From Ophiothrix spiculata (lineage: Eukaryota > Echinodermata > Ophiuroidea > Amphilepidida > Ophiotrichidae): a DNA stretch of 61,664 nucleotides. Under the pieces are notes generated by a model, which was given only the letters and a program-made list of their open reading frames with translations, ran no database searches and was not told the DNA's origin. Numbering within the stretch: the first letter of the stretch is position 1; each line of letters starts with the position of its first letter. Below, one piece after another: positions 33,059 to 44,699 of the stretch. The DNA lies in the NCBI GenBank assembly GCA_000969725.1, contig JXSR01S007429.1; one strand, given 5' to 3'. Both the position numbers and the translations under genes were made by a program.

Positions 33059-33772
33059 CCAAGGGGGGGGGGGGGGCACTTGGCCATACTGTTGTACACA
33101 TGCGTGAACAAAAAAAACACGGAAAAGGGGGGTATTTTTGTCAAGAGGCACGGTGCGTACGTTTCGTGTTTGGGGGCAGAAAACACTAATTTTCAACAAA
33201 AAGGGGTATATTTTCAAAATCCGACCAAACGTGTTTGGGGTAATGTTTTAGACTTAAAAATAAATATCAACATATTTTTAAAGTGATGTTCCCCCACTAC
33301 ATTATTGCTGGAATTTTAACATCGTTCCAACAGAAAATATATTCTCTTCAGTCATGCAAGCGGTACTTGTGATATCCTAATAGTATTATTTCGATCTATC
33401 AGTGACCATCCAACTCACCCGTAGCGTCGTAGTGTTACATAGCGAGATTAATTTTGTGCAACGCAGGGAAAGTCCCTCGATTGAGAAAACAGCTGACGTA
33501 CAGTGTTTGACCATGTAGCTATTATTACTAACTAGTGACATAATACGGTAGACCAATACTGGTACCTTATTCAGGGCATAGGGTTTAAACTTGTTTAAGA
33601 AGTGTTTATTTAGAAAAACTTGTTAAGGGGGTACAATGAAAGGAATAACCGTGTGAAATCCTTGTTTAGGGGTAATTTTCAAAGCTACTCGAAAAACGTG
33701 TTTAGGCGGTATTTTGAAAACCTTTGTTCACGCATGTGTACACCATTATAGCTAAGTGCCCCGCCCCCCGGG
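33059..33772. mobile_element. Poly-G-ended MULE-like element, long form
   Basis: ATGAAAATC flanks it on both sides (33050-33058 and 33773-33781), an exact 9-base duplication. The ends are a G run followed by GCACTTGGCCATACTG and GTACACATGCGTGAACAAA, with the inverse on the right. The 9-base TSD fits the Mutator group. It is 714 bases and has no transposase. Confidence 0.7.
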
Positions 33773-33819
33773 ATGAAAATCTATCCTTCTTTGCTTTGTC
33801 AGACCTCATTACTACGATA

Positions 33820-34484
33820 CACTGAAAACGTTAATTAGTCAAAAAACATATCTTATTTGACTAATTAAAAATTAGTCATGCAGTGTGATTTTTTCATAAT
33901 TCATGAAAAAATGCTGTAAATGTCTTTGAAATGTTGAAAAACAATTTCTAGTGTTTCAAAATAGTTTCCATCTCTAAATTTTCAATTTGTAATCAGTTAA
34001 TTATTAGTTAATTGATAATTGATCAATTACAGGACTAATTAGTGAATATCAAATGCGTCTTTAATTAGTCAATTGACTAATTGTATGACGCAGGTCTAAC
34101 TGTATTTAGTCACAATGACTAATATAATTCATGATTTGTCAATGCAACGGACTAATTAATGGTAAATATCCATCAGAAATTAGTAATTTAATTCGTTATT
34201 CAGTTAGTCCTGCGTCATCCAATTAGTCAATTGACTAATTAAAGGCGCATTTGATATTTACTTATTAGTCCTGTAATTGATCATTTATCAATTAATTAAT
34301 AATTACCAAATTACAAATTGAATATTTAGAGATGGAAACAATTTTTTAAACATCAAACATTGTTTTTCAACATTTCAAAGACAATTACAGCTATTTTTCA
34401 TGAATTATGAAAAAAAAACTCTGCATGACTAATTTTTAATTAGTCAAATAAGACATGTCTTTTGACTAATAGCCGTTTTCAATG
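33820..34484. mobile_element. 665-base foldback element
   Basis: TA lies at both ends (33818-33819 and 34485-34486). The whole element is one large imperfect palindrome with arms of roughly 280 bases, starting CACTGAAAACG and ending GTTTTCAATG. The arms contain many TTAGTC / GACTAA words. It could form a very long hairpin RNA. The TA ends suggest a Tc1/mariner-type MITE. Confidence 0.65.
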
Positions 34485-34499
34485 TAGACTATATTACAA

Positions 34500-35520
34500 T
34501 ATTGTTGTTTGAAAGAAATAATTTTTTGATTTTTTTTCAACCACATTTAATCAATTAATAACCTGCGTAATAGCGCGATCCAATTGAAAAAAGATTATTT
34601 CTCGTTTTTCGCAAACAAGTGCACGCTCATTATCAAGAATTTTTCCAATTGGTATGGTTTTAGCCAGTCAATAGTCTTTTACTATTGCCATCTCAAAACA
34701 AAATCAATTTTATCAATCAAATATTGACTGCTCTTTCATTCTGGCAATAGTATACACAATTGGTTGCCCATGAGGGAAAACACGGAATTTGACATCCGTA
34801 ACTTACATTTAGCCTTTTGCTTTATTTTAAGATCCCCATTTACCTATTGCATATGGGTTCACTTGAAGCTTCAAATAATCTACGTATTGTCATTTATGAA
34901 ATATTTATGGACCAACGCGGCAAAAGATGCACTTGTCGTCTCCTACATGTAGATCATTGTAGCATATCCGTTGTGTGCTAGTTGTATACATCAGATATAC
35001 AAAAATGAGCAACATGTACGAGCCAACAAGTGCATCCTTTTGCCATTGCGACCCACATTTATACATTCAAGACCACTGCTGTTGTTCTCACTCAATGTAA
35101 AAGGGATGTGAACAGTTACGTCCATTGTTTATTTTATTAAATGTATAATCAATGAAAATTAATCAATTTTTAGATAAAGATCAATAACTATTGTGAAACG
35201 GCATGAGTGATGAAAATTAATTTCATATAATAATAATAATGTCTTTATTTACCTTTGCAGTAAAATGTTACTTTCACATGTCCGTGGTGTTAGTAAACAT
35301 ATAGTACAATGATCAAGATAAAACAAGTAAATAGTAGAAGATAGCAACATTATTTAAAGGCTCTTTAAATCTTAAAATACCACAAATTGCACACAAGATG
35401 AGTAAACATCACTGTTTGATGGATTAATTTATATATAAATATTTTTGACAAAAATGCACTCTTACAATAAATGCAAGCCTTTACAAGTGTTTCAATTAGT
35501 TTCTGGTGTTGAACTGCTCA
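34500..35520. other. Unannotated stretch
   Basis: No gene recognised. Words such as TGCACTTGT..CCTACATGT and ACAAGTGCATCCTTTTGCC near 34925 and 35025 face each other and may be a small inverted repeat. Confidence 0.35.
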
Positions 35521-35540
35521 AAATATATCAACTGACTAAG

Positions 35541-36120
35541 ATTACCCTAGGTTGACAAATGAACTTTATTAGCAACTTCAAGTTGGTAATTACAGAAGTG
35601 AAGATCACCAAAGTGAACAGCAGCATCCGTGTGATATTTGGCAGGGTGTGTAGGTCAAAAATACAATAGCGGACAGTCAGCTGTGTGGATTTATGTGTAT
35701 TTGGAGAAAGATAATACGACACTAGCTGAGTGTGATTTCTTGTCAATGTCATCATTTCCATGCCTTTGTGTGGTTGGTATGCTTATTGTTGCGATGAACG
35801 TTGTTCGGAGAAGTGATTCATCTAATATGATATTGACTGTATGGGAACCCAGAAATCCTCTCAACTATGAAATTGCTCCTAGGTTGGCAATGAAATTCAA
35901 TAACAATTTCAAATTGTCAACTATGTGAATGAAGATCACCTAGGGTGAACACAGTATAACCTGCTTAAGAAAATAACCCATTATCCTGTTTGACATATGA
36001 ACTTCACAAATAACTTCCAGTTGTTAATTCAGCTTACTATGATTACCCTTGATTGACTAATGAACTTCATTAACAACCTCAGGTTGTCAATTATGCAATT
36101 AAAGATCACCCATGGTAACC
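35541..36120. repeat. Degenerate tandem array with paired hairpin cores
   Basis: Four units share GATTACCCT, TTGAC.AATGAACTTC and GATCACC words. Each has a small hairpin at its centre: CAACTTCAAGTTG (35573), CAATTTCAAATTG (35904), TAACTTCCAGTTG (36011) and CAACCTCAGGTTG (36074). The arms change together so that pairing is kept in three of the four. 290 bases separate units 1 and 2. Confidence 0.5.
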
Positions 36121-36344
36121 ATTTTTTGAGGGTGGAGGGGGTATCTCAATTAAGCGCTATTTTTACCACACAAAGTTGGGATTTATTATTTTGGTAATCA
36201 TTAAATGAACGGGTATCTTGATAATAAAGTGTTTCATTTTATTTACCTTCCTCTTGGACATGTTTGTGGTTCTGGATATGCGTTAGGTTGACGATAAATC
36301 TTGAGGCGACAGCCAGCCCGAATAAGGTATTTTTCACCATTTAT

Positions 36345-37140
36345 TAAGCATTAACTTTACAGCGACGATATAGTTAAATATTTAGAAAAAGATGATTTAT
36401 TTATGGTTTAAAGTAAAACTATCCAGTCTCTATTGACACTAAGGTGTTGGTTAGCATTATGTGCTTAAGTTACCGCGAGAAAATATTGAATTATTCACAA
36501 AGTTATATCTTATTCATTGATTTCGTATAAAAATATAGTCTTAAGTGTGCATTTTTAAACTATAGTAAGATGCATGCAGTGTTTTCCAAATATCACCTAA
36601 TGGTCAGTGGCTGCATAATAATATGAAAAAGTTCTCAACACAATAGGAGAGTATTAATAATTTATATAGAAAATAGAAAATTTAAAAAATAAGAAAAATA
36701 AACTTTTTTTCTCATAAATTAGTCAGTTTAAAAAAAAACAATATGCTTTTCATTTTTAGTATTAGTTTTAAAGACTTATAAATGAGCTACAAATAATCAA
36801 ATCGCATTTTTGAAGAATGGAATATGATTTAGTCATTTACAAGTAGATTATGTGTTTAATAAAAGTACATAACATCAATTACAGAGCGTTTGTGACAGCA
36901 TGTGTGAAATATCCCATTGTACTCTAAGTAACCTTCTGTATCCCATCGTAGTTTCTTATTAATTGTTAATACATTTATGTGATTATTGTATTTTTTTATT
37001 CAATATCAAAAATAAAACAGTGCAAAGGCACTCATAGATAAACATGTCTTAATGAGAAGAAAACAAGGTGATTTTGAAAACTTTTAAAAATAAAAACAAA
37101 AGCGGATTGCCAACATCTATTTCCTATACAAAATACATCG
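36345..37140 (+). repeat. Segmental duplication E (with 43005-44460)
   Basis: 36345-36640 matches 43005-43300 (AACAGCGA.GAT, TTATGTGCTT.AGTTAC, AATTATTCACAAAGT) and 36720-37050 matches 44190-44460 (TTTTTTATTCAAT.TCAAAAA, TGCAAAGG.ACTCA.AG). The order is the same in both copies. No exon is apparent in either. Confidence 0.55.
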
Positions 37141-37204
37141 TCTGAAATCCTAATTGGATATATGCAATATTTTCGATACCTTAAAATAATGATTAGAACA
37201 AATT

Positions 37205-37480
37205 AGATGCTACATGGCTACAAGGATATAACTAATATCACTAACATGACTAAAACTTCATCTCGAAAATTACAATCAGCATAATTATTTTTAGTATTAT
37301 TAGTAATAAATTATTTATCCATTTAAGCGACGATGCACAATTTACCAATATATACGACTGGTGATTTCCGAGACTATGTAATTCTTTTAGCAATATCTGA
37401 ATTTGCTCTACTACTTATTGGTTTATTCGTTTAAATGTCATACATATATAGATGACGTTTTTAACCTTCTATTGAAACAT
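37205..37480 (+). repeat. Three-copy block (with 38385 and 47870)
   Basis: TATCACTAAC, CAATCA.CATAATT.TTT and GGTTAA.CTACGATGCAC words recur in order at 37225, 38405 and 47890. It points to further tandem duplication in the 36-48 kb half. Confidence 0.5.
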
Positions 37481-37945
37481 GACATTAAGTTTTAATCTTT
37501 ACCATGCTAGCATAACGATGGGCTTGATTTGAGCCAGTCAGTATTTTTTTTAGTACTACCTACTCAAAACTACATCGGCATATAAATTTAAAAAAAATAA
37601 CCAAAGAGCATTATCATGTCAGAAATATAATTTTCATTATATTCACAATCAGAATAATCATTTCAACTGGTTATTGTGTTAGTGATTGTAATTAAAATTC
37701 TCAAGGAGCTTCTCTCTTTAGAGAACATAAACCTTACGCTATTATATTTTTTTTACACACCCTTTTGGGTATTTGAGACACCCTTTTTGTTGTAATAGAT
37801 ATCCTTGTTGACACCTTTTTGATTCATATGGCCGCCCCTAGTTTGACGTCACGACAAAATGTTTGATAGCAAAAGTTTTGTTTGAAGGCCGATTATGTTT
37901 TAACCCATATAGAACATATTACATTTAGTTGGTGCAAATAACATA

Positions 37946-38374
37946 GGTGCCTGTCCATCTCAAACGAGCCCTAAATGCATCAAACTTTATTTTGCGCTAC
38001 AGGTGAAAATACTTGTCAAGGTCATAATATGCCGAAATTGAGTTTTTGACAGATTTAGGCCGACAAACCATGTGCGTACTTCAAAACACCAGCAAAGTTT
38101 CTTTTCAAGACAATGATTGGAAATATGAAATATATCGGTATATTTTGAAGACAATGAACAGAAAATATAGGGCCTACTGATATTTGACCACGTTTATCTA
38201 AGTTATACATTTAACCCCCTGACAATTTTTAATGGACCATAACTTGACTTCTGAAAATCGTTGAAGTTAATTGAGGTGTCAGTTTAATCCTTTTTAAATT
38301 GTGTTCGCAAATTTAAAAAAAAGTAAAAATGTCAAGAGGCTGCATTTACGGCTCGTTTGGGATGGACGGTCTCA
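37946..38374 (+). mobile_element. Family C MITE, longest copy
   Basis: TA flanks both ends. The ends are GGTGCCTGTCCATCTCAAAC and the inverse of TGAGACCGTCCATCCCAAAC. Other copies are at 6141, 15641 and 23100. 429 bases, non-coding. Confidence 0.65.
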
Positions 38375-38779
38375 TATAGATACTACAACAACAACAGCAT
38401 TTATATCACTAACGCGAATATCAGTGTATTACAGGATCTCCAATCAACATAATTGTTTTCGGCAATAAAATATTCATTCGGTTAAACTACGATGCACATC
38501 ATCATGCATATTTGCAAAGGTTCCATCGGAGTACATGCAATTCCAATAAGCAACCTCTTAACTTTTTCTAGATTTTTAATTGGTACATTCGTTTGATTGT
38601 TTCAATCTGGTACATATGACGATCTTGACCTTCAAGCAATATTTTTCGGCATGCATTATTTATTAACTTTGTATAATTTTAACTAAAATGTTAATATAGC
38701 ATATATATTATTGAAACTATAATGTCAACGTTAATTTTAATTTAAAAATTGATTGCGAAATAGATATAAAATAAAACCA

Positions 38780-39300
38780 AGTTTATAATACCTTGAATAA
38801 CAGAGATTTGGACATCTTATTTTTCGAAATGTATGTAGATACTTGATACACAAACTATACCTAAATGAAGTTTACATGATATCAAATAATCCCCAAAGAT
38901 GAGCAAAAGTACATTTGCCCCATGTCCTTTCAAGCCATTTAGGGCGAGCTATTTAGTTGCGATTAGTCTAGATAACTTTAGAATGTTTGATTCGAAAAAC
39001 AATCCTTTCCTATTTTGCCGATGAGCATGATTTTTTGTACCTTTGACAACTATTCGGACTAATATCAAGAACACCCTATCAGACGATTCCCATAAATTGG
39101 TTTTTCTTTTCCATCGTAATTATCTCTTTCCTTTTCATTGTATTACCACATACTATTGTTTGTTAAGTAATTGTGGAGAACAAAGTTGAACTTCGACTTG
39201 AACTTGAACTTATAACACTAACCTACAAAGTAAAAACGCAGTATGTGCATCTAGAATAAAGCAGATACATCATTTTAGCATGCGATTTCACTTTAATCCA
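38780..39300. other. Unannotated stretch
   Basis: No gene recognised. Confidence 0.4.
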
Positions 39301-39322
39301 CCTCATGCTAGAAGGTTGTATG

Positions 39323-40617
39323 CAGTGTTGGAGTACTCGAGTACAGTACTCGTACTTGTACTCGTACTTAAGTACATTTTTTGAGTACTTGTACTCGTAC
39401 TTGTACTTGAACATGAAGTACTCGTACTTGTACTCGTACTCGACTGGTAAGTACTTGAGGAAAACAAGCAAATTCAGCCGAGTACAGGCGNNNNNNNNNN
39501 NNNNNNNNNNNNNNNNNNNNNNNNNNNNNNNNNNNNNNNNNNNNNNNNNNNNNNNNNNNNNNNNNNNNNNNNNNNNNNNNNNNNNNNNNNNNNNNNNNNN
39601 NNNNNNNNNNNNNNNNNNNNNNNNNNNNNNNNNNNNNNNNNNNNNNNNNNNNNNNNNNNNNNNNNNNNNNNNNNNNNNNNNNNNNNNNNNNNNNNNNNNN
39701 NNNNNNNNNNNNNNNNNNNNNNNNNNNNNNNNNNNNNNNNNNNNNNNNNNNNNNNNNNNNNNNNNNNNNNNNNNNNNNNNNNNNNNNNNNNNNNNNNNNN
39801 NNNNNNNNNNNNNNNNNNNNNNNNNNNNNNNNNNNNNNNNNNNNNNNNNNNNNNNNNNNNNNNNNNNNNNNNNNNNNNNNNNNNNNNNNNNNNNNNNNNN
39901 NNNNNNNNNNNNNNNNNNNNNNNNNNNNNNNNNNNNNNNNNNNNNNNNNNNNNNNNNNNNNNNNNNNNNNNNNNNNNNNNNNNNNNNNAAGAAAAGGAAA
40001 GGAAATTGAAATATTCCCTTTGTTTTGATAATATAAACGTTAGAAATCATAAAAATTGCGCGCTTCGCACGAATTATCAGATATTTGTCAATTTTTAGTA
40101 AAAATTGGTCATTTTTGCGCAAAATTTTTAGCTGAAATTAGCCGATTTGACAGAATTTTTGCGCGCGCTATGCGCGCATTGCAAAAAAATCACAATTTTC
40201 CTCCGACCATTTTTGCTCAAAAAAAAGCCGTCCCCCCTAAAATTTTTACCTTCCACCGCCACTGACTTGCTCTGACTGCATTAATTGAGATAAAGGTACT
40301 GGCAGGTACTGGCCAGAATTGCAAAGCTACATCTTATTTTAAACATTGCACAGTGCCAATCACCAACTGATAAACAATGTCATATATTTGAAAAGAAGAT
40401 TAAAGTTAAACTTGTGTTTATAAATGAAATGTTTTTGTTTGTGTTAATTTTTAGTTTGTATTTCAAAAGTACTCGTACTCGTACTCGTACTCGGACACAT
40501 GTACTCGTACTTGTACTCGTACTCAGGAGTAAGTACTCGTACTTGTACTCGTACTCGAATGGTGAGTACTCGTACTTGTACTCGTACTCGGATAAGGGGT
40601 ACTCGAATACAACACTG
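39323..40617. mobile_element. hAT-type element with GAGTAC iterons, part unsequenced
   Basis: GTTGTATG flanks both ends exactly (39315-39322 and 40618-40625), an 8-base duplication. The ends are CAGTGTTGGAGTACTCGAGTAC and the inverse CGAATACAACACTG. Subterminal arrays of GTACTTGTACTCGTACTC lie at both ends (39348-39450 and 40468-40600). A 498-base gap (39491-39988) hides part of the interior, so coding capacity is unknown, though what is visible looks non-coding. Confidence 0.75.
39491..39988. other. Assembly gap (498 N)
   Basis: Undetermined bases inside the hAT-type element. Confidence 1.
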
Positions 40618-40643
40618 GTTGTATGTACATGTGTTTGCTAGAG

Positions 40644-40945
40644 ACATGCGTGGCCTAGCGGATAAGTCCTCGACTGTTAATCACCGGGCATTGAGAGTCG
40701 TGGGTTCGAATCCTGTGGGCGGCGTGTGTAGTGTCCTTGAGTAAGATACGTATCCTAATGTGCTTCTCTCCATCCATGTATCGGTTTTCTTTAATGCTGG
40801 GAAGGTAGCACACTCGCGTGGAAGGAGGTGTGGCGAACCCCTCACCGTCAAATATAACAAATATGGAGTCTGGTCCAAACGCTTCGTAAGACAGATGGGC
40901 TCTCCGACCTGTGAAATACAGGCAGTCCCCCTTTACCTTTCTTGA
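40644..40945 (+). mobile_element. tRNA-derived SINE
   Basis: TGGCCTAGCGGATAAG is a good A box and GTGGGTTCGAATCC a good B box, 45 bases apart. A GC-richer body of about 200 bases follows, with GAAGGTAGCACACTCGCG and GGCGAACCCCTCACC. It lies just beyond the hAT element. It is the most intact SINE in the window. Confidence 0.7.
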
Positions 40946-41672
40946 CTTATTTTAATAGAATCCGCGAACTTCATTCCAAATGTTTTGTTTTTTAATATCC
41001 TTAAGTAAAATTGTAAAATCAAGGACTCTGAACGCGGTTGTCTGTATTTTTAAAATGAATGAAAGTGTATATCACCTTTATGTAATTGTATATCACTTTT
41101 AAGTAACTGTAAGATTGGTATCAAGGGTGATGATAACAAAAACATACAGACTCCCAAAAAGGTATCGCCTCACCTCGAACAAATGGCTCCTGCGCCAATA
41201 CGGAATACGCAAACGTAATTTAAAGATTGTGTGCACAAGCGCTGGAGTTTCTGCTTTTATTTGACACCCTATTTTTGACAATTGACTGAGAAAAACCGAA
41301 GTTTATGAACTTTTTCTCATGGTGTAAAATGTTTGCCATGGAGTAATATGTGTGACCATTTATCAAAATGTTCATGAAGGTGGCAATGATTACTCATCTG
41401 TACCATTTTGATAATTCATAGTACATTACTTTCTTTGGTAATCGTTGTTTTCAAACAATACCATAATTACCACGGTCTTGTCAATATAATCTGAAATTGA
41501 CAGGTACCGTGGATTTTATTCTGAAGAAAAGATTTGCTCATTGCTTCATATTTCTCCAATGAGAAACATTTTAATTTGGAATGTTACATGTCTTGATTTT
41601 TTATCATTCTAATTGGAGTTATAACGGATTATTCCGATTAATTATATTGTCTGGCAATTCTAGGTCAATATA

Positions 41673-42907
41673 CAGGGTGTCCCAATAAAAATGCATCACT
41701 TTTATTTTTGATCATATCTCAGGAACCAATAATTGAAAATAAAAACTTTCTTCATAATACTACCTAGTGTAATGTAGTCTTTAATCAAGGAAATTTTGAG
41801 CAAAATCCGTCGAGCCGTTCTTGAAAAAACAAGAATTTTGTAAGAGAACTCGATTTTACTCCATTCCAATGGGGTTTACCGCAGTAACTTATGTTTACCA
41901 TGTTAATACAGCACATCTTTGGTTACTATTGTTCAATTTATTTTAAACCTGCAAAACAGACACCAAGATATCACAAAATATGGCACAGATATTAAAACAT
42001 AATTTTGATATCTTTTTCGGCACTGAAAGTAGCACCGTTATTCAATTTGAAGGTTTTGCTGTTTTGCAGAGTTAAATAAAAAAAAAACAGTTCACGGTTT
42101 CGTAAGCAAACTTAACCAAGGCACATATTTCCTTTAATGCAAAGTCTATTTCAAAACTATTTTGTATCTTCTACGTGTTGAGCTTTTTTCATAAAAATGT
42201 AAATCTTTATAATTGGCACTTGGCACTACACAGAGAAAACAAGTTAAGAATATAGCATTGTCAACATATTCAAATAACGAAGCAGTTATTAACTTCTTGT
42301 GAAAAGTGGAATATCCGTTAGTCCATGATAGCTCACGTTGTATAATTTTGGTAAAATTTAAAGTTACTTTCAAACAACTCTGCCTTTCACATGACCACAA
42401 TCAGTTTCCAGGCACCCTTGTGTTCTTATGGGCATGATTCTGATCCAATGATACGCTCTACATCCCGGACGATGATGGGAGCTGAGCTTGCAAGTTTTAA
42501 TCAGGTTTATTCAAATTCTAAATTTTCAGTTGTTGTTGTTGTTATTGCTTTTGTTGTTGTTGTGGCTGTTGTTTTGTAGTTGCTTTCCTGTGAGGGTGTT
42601 TATCAATGAATAAAATGAGTTTTCCATTTAGAGTAGGCCTACTACCGGTTGTAAGATGGTCATGTCAGATCGATAATAGTTGGAAATATGAGTTACTGTG
42701 TTAAACTCCATTGGAATGGGATAAAATTGGGTCTTCTTACAAAATGCTAGTTTTCTCAAGAACGGCTCGACGGATTTTGCTCAAAATTTCAACGATAAAA
42801 GGCTAAACTATACTAATTATTATTATGAAATAAGTTTTAAGTTTTGTCTATTGGTTTCTGAGATATTATCAAAAATAAAAGTGATGCATTTTTATTGGGA
42901 CACCCTG
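41673..42907. mobile_element. 1.2 kb mariner-type foldback element
   Basis: TA flanks both ends (41671-41672 and 42908-42909). The ends are CAGGGTGTCCCAATAAAAAT and its perfect inverse. Inverted arms extend about 215 bases, with AAGAACGGCTCGACGG near the inner side and CCATTGGAATGG-type words. CAGGGTGTCCC termini are typical of mariner relatives. The 800-base centre has no transposase-like frame. Confidence 0.75.
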
Positions 42908-43004
42908 TACATTCAGATGCCTGGATTTTACAATTGGTAAAAATGACGAAGTCTATCTGGCGCTTTAGGCGCCAGTGTGCCTGATTGAAGTGTCGTTAAG
43001 CATT

Positions 43005-44460
43005 GACATTATCACTTTCTTAACAGCGATGATGAAGAAAAATATGTAGAAAGTAATGATTTATTCACTGTCTTTAGTAAAGCAACCCAACCTTTATTGA
43101 CTTTAAGGTGTCAGTCGGTATTATGTGCTTTAGTTACAGCGACAAAATATTAAATTATTCACAAAGTAATATCTTATTCAGTGTTTTTCGCATCCAGTCT
43201 TGAGCGAGCATGTCTAAACCTGAGCTGAGAAAGATGTTGTTATAGCATATGCAATCACAACCTAATGGTCAATGGCCGAATATGACAAAAAATTTGAACA
43301 TCGTAAAAAGACAAACGAATACCTAAAACGACAAATGTGTTACGCAGAAACAACTCTTTAGAGGTTGAGTTATTTTTTTTCAAACAATTTGATTTCAGGC
43401 TACAGTCCCTAAAACGTTTAGATGGGCTGAACGTCATGTTTACTGCAAGGTTTTACCTACTTAAACATATCAAAATATCACATTTTTTGGCGTACATATG
43501 ATATAGAGTCTTTAGTTTATATATGAATCTTTACTAGTGATTTTATGCCCATTATTAAGGTCAAAATGACGTCTAAAACCCTTTTTCGCCGAAACTTTTC
43601 ATAATTTCATGATGTTCGAACACTTCGACTGTTTTCAAATTTTGACAGATTGTAGGCTTGATACTTCTTATTGAATAACAAATAATATCTTATAAATATG
43701 TTGTGTTGAATGATAATGTAACAAACCCATGTTGTTTTGCCCGAAAAAACGGACGTGAATTACGACTCATTCGCCCTGTTTTAGCTGTGAATTGCCTGTT
43801 TTTAGTATTTAAATTATCTACATTTTGTCTGATATACGCATTCGCATAATTTACATACAAATTGAGCATTCTAATGAGGCATAAATTGCAATTTTTATGT
43901 AAACAAAAGAAAAATACGGCATTCTAAGATTTTAGTTCACGATCTCAACGCTACCTGGATAGCTCAGCGGTAAATCGGTCGCTTCGTAATGCATGACTAA
44001 CCCCTTTCAGAATCCATGGTTCGAATCCCCGCAAATGCAGTGGAAACTATTTATCTTTTCTTGATTAAAAAACAGTTAGGATTCACACTTTCCAGAGCAG
44101 ATGTAGGTCATTTACCCTCAAATAGAAATGTTTTCTATTAGATTATATGCCCAAGAATCATTACAGGCTATTTGTTAATTGTTGGTTTTTATTTACATGA
44201 AACACATTCCATAAAAAGGCTTGTTTTATGTTTATAGACATATAGTCATTAGATTTAAATAATCAAGTCGCATTTTGAAAGGACAGACTGTTGTTAAGGC
44301 ATTTGTAAGGTAGAATGTAATACTAAAATCAATCAAACTTATAACGGAGCATTTCTTACATTGGTGTTTTAACGTATATTAATATGGTATTATATATTGT
44401 AACTTTTTATTCAATTTCAAAAAAGAAAAAATGCAAAGGTACTCAGAGGTAAACCTTATG
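43005..44460 (+). repeat. Segmental duplication F (with 36345-37140)
   Basis: It aligns in two blocks with E. Between them about 850 bases are specific to F and contain a tRNA-like SINE head at 43950. Confidence 0.5.
43950..44040 (+). repeat. tRNA-Thr-like SINE head
   Basis: TAGCTCAGCGGTAAATCGG is an A box, CTTCGTAATGC gives an anticodon-loop-like CGT, and ATGGTTCGAATCC is a B box. About 17 extra bases (ACTAACCCCTTTCAGAA) lie before the T arm and the acceptor does not pair, so it is not called as a tRNA gene. Confidence 0.5.
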
Positions 44461-44469
44461 TATATAGAA

Positions 44470-44690
44470 AAGAGCGGTATCAGTGACCAATCTTTAAAAG
44501 AGTGACAATTTTCACTCCCTCAAAGAGTGAATTATTACTCTATAAGAGTGACATTTCACTCTTTAAGAGTGAAACCCCGTTCGATTTTACTCTTTTCGAG
44601 TGAAATGTCACTCTTTTGGAGTGAAAAAAAAATCACTCTAAGAAACAGTGACCGCTCTATCTTTTCTTTTAAGAGTGTAGTTACAGACAA
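44470..44690. mobile_element. CACTCTT-iteron element
   Basis: The stretch is filled with CACTCTTT / AAGAGTGA words in both orientations, about twelve within 200 bases. GAAAAGAGCGGT on the left is inverted on the right as ACCGCTCTATCTTTTC. The right end TTTTAAGAGTGTA resembles the terminus of the GATC-iteron family. The left terminus is eroded. Confidence 0.45.
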
Positions 44691-44699
44691 TGAATATGA

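Noticed and set aside
35638-35928. 96-residue gene
   Set aside because: It lies between units of the hairpin repeat array, overlaps an open frame on the other strand, and shows no domain, no splice sites and no paralogue.
39223-40122. Open frames of 299 and 234 residues across the large gap
   Set aside because: They run through 498 undetermined bases, and the known parts are GAGTAC tandem repeat translated.
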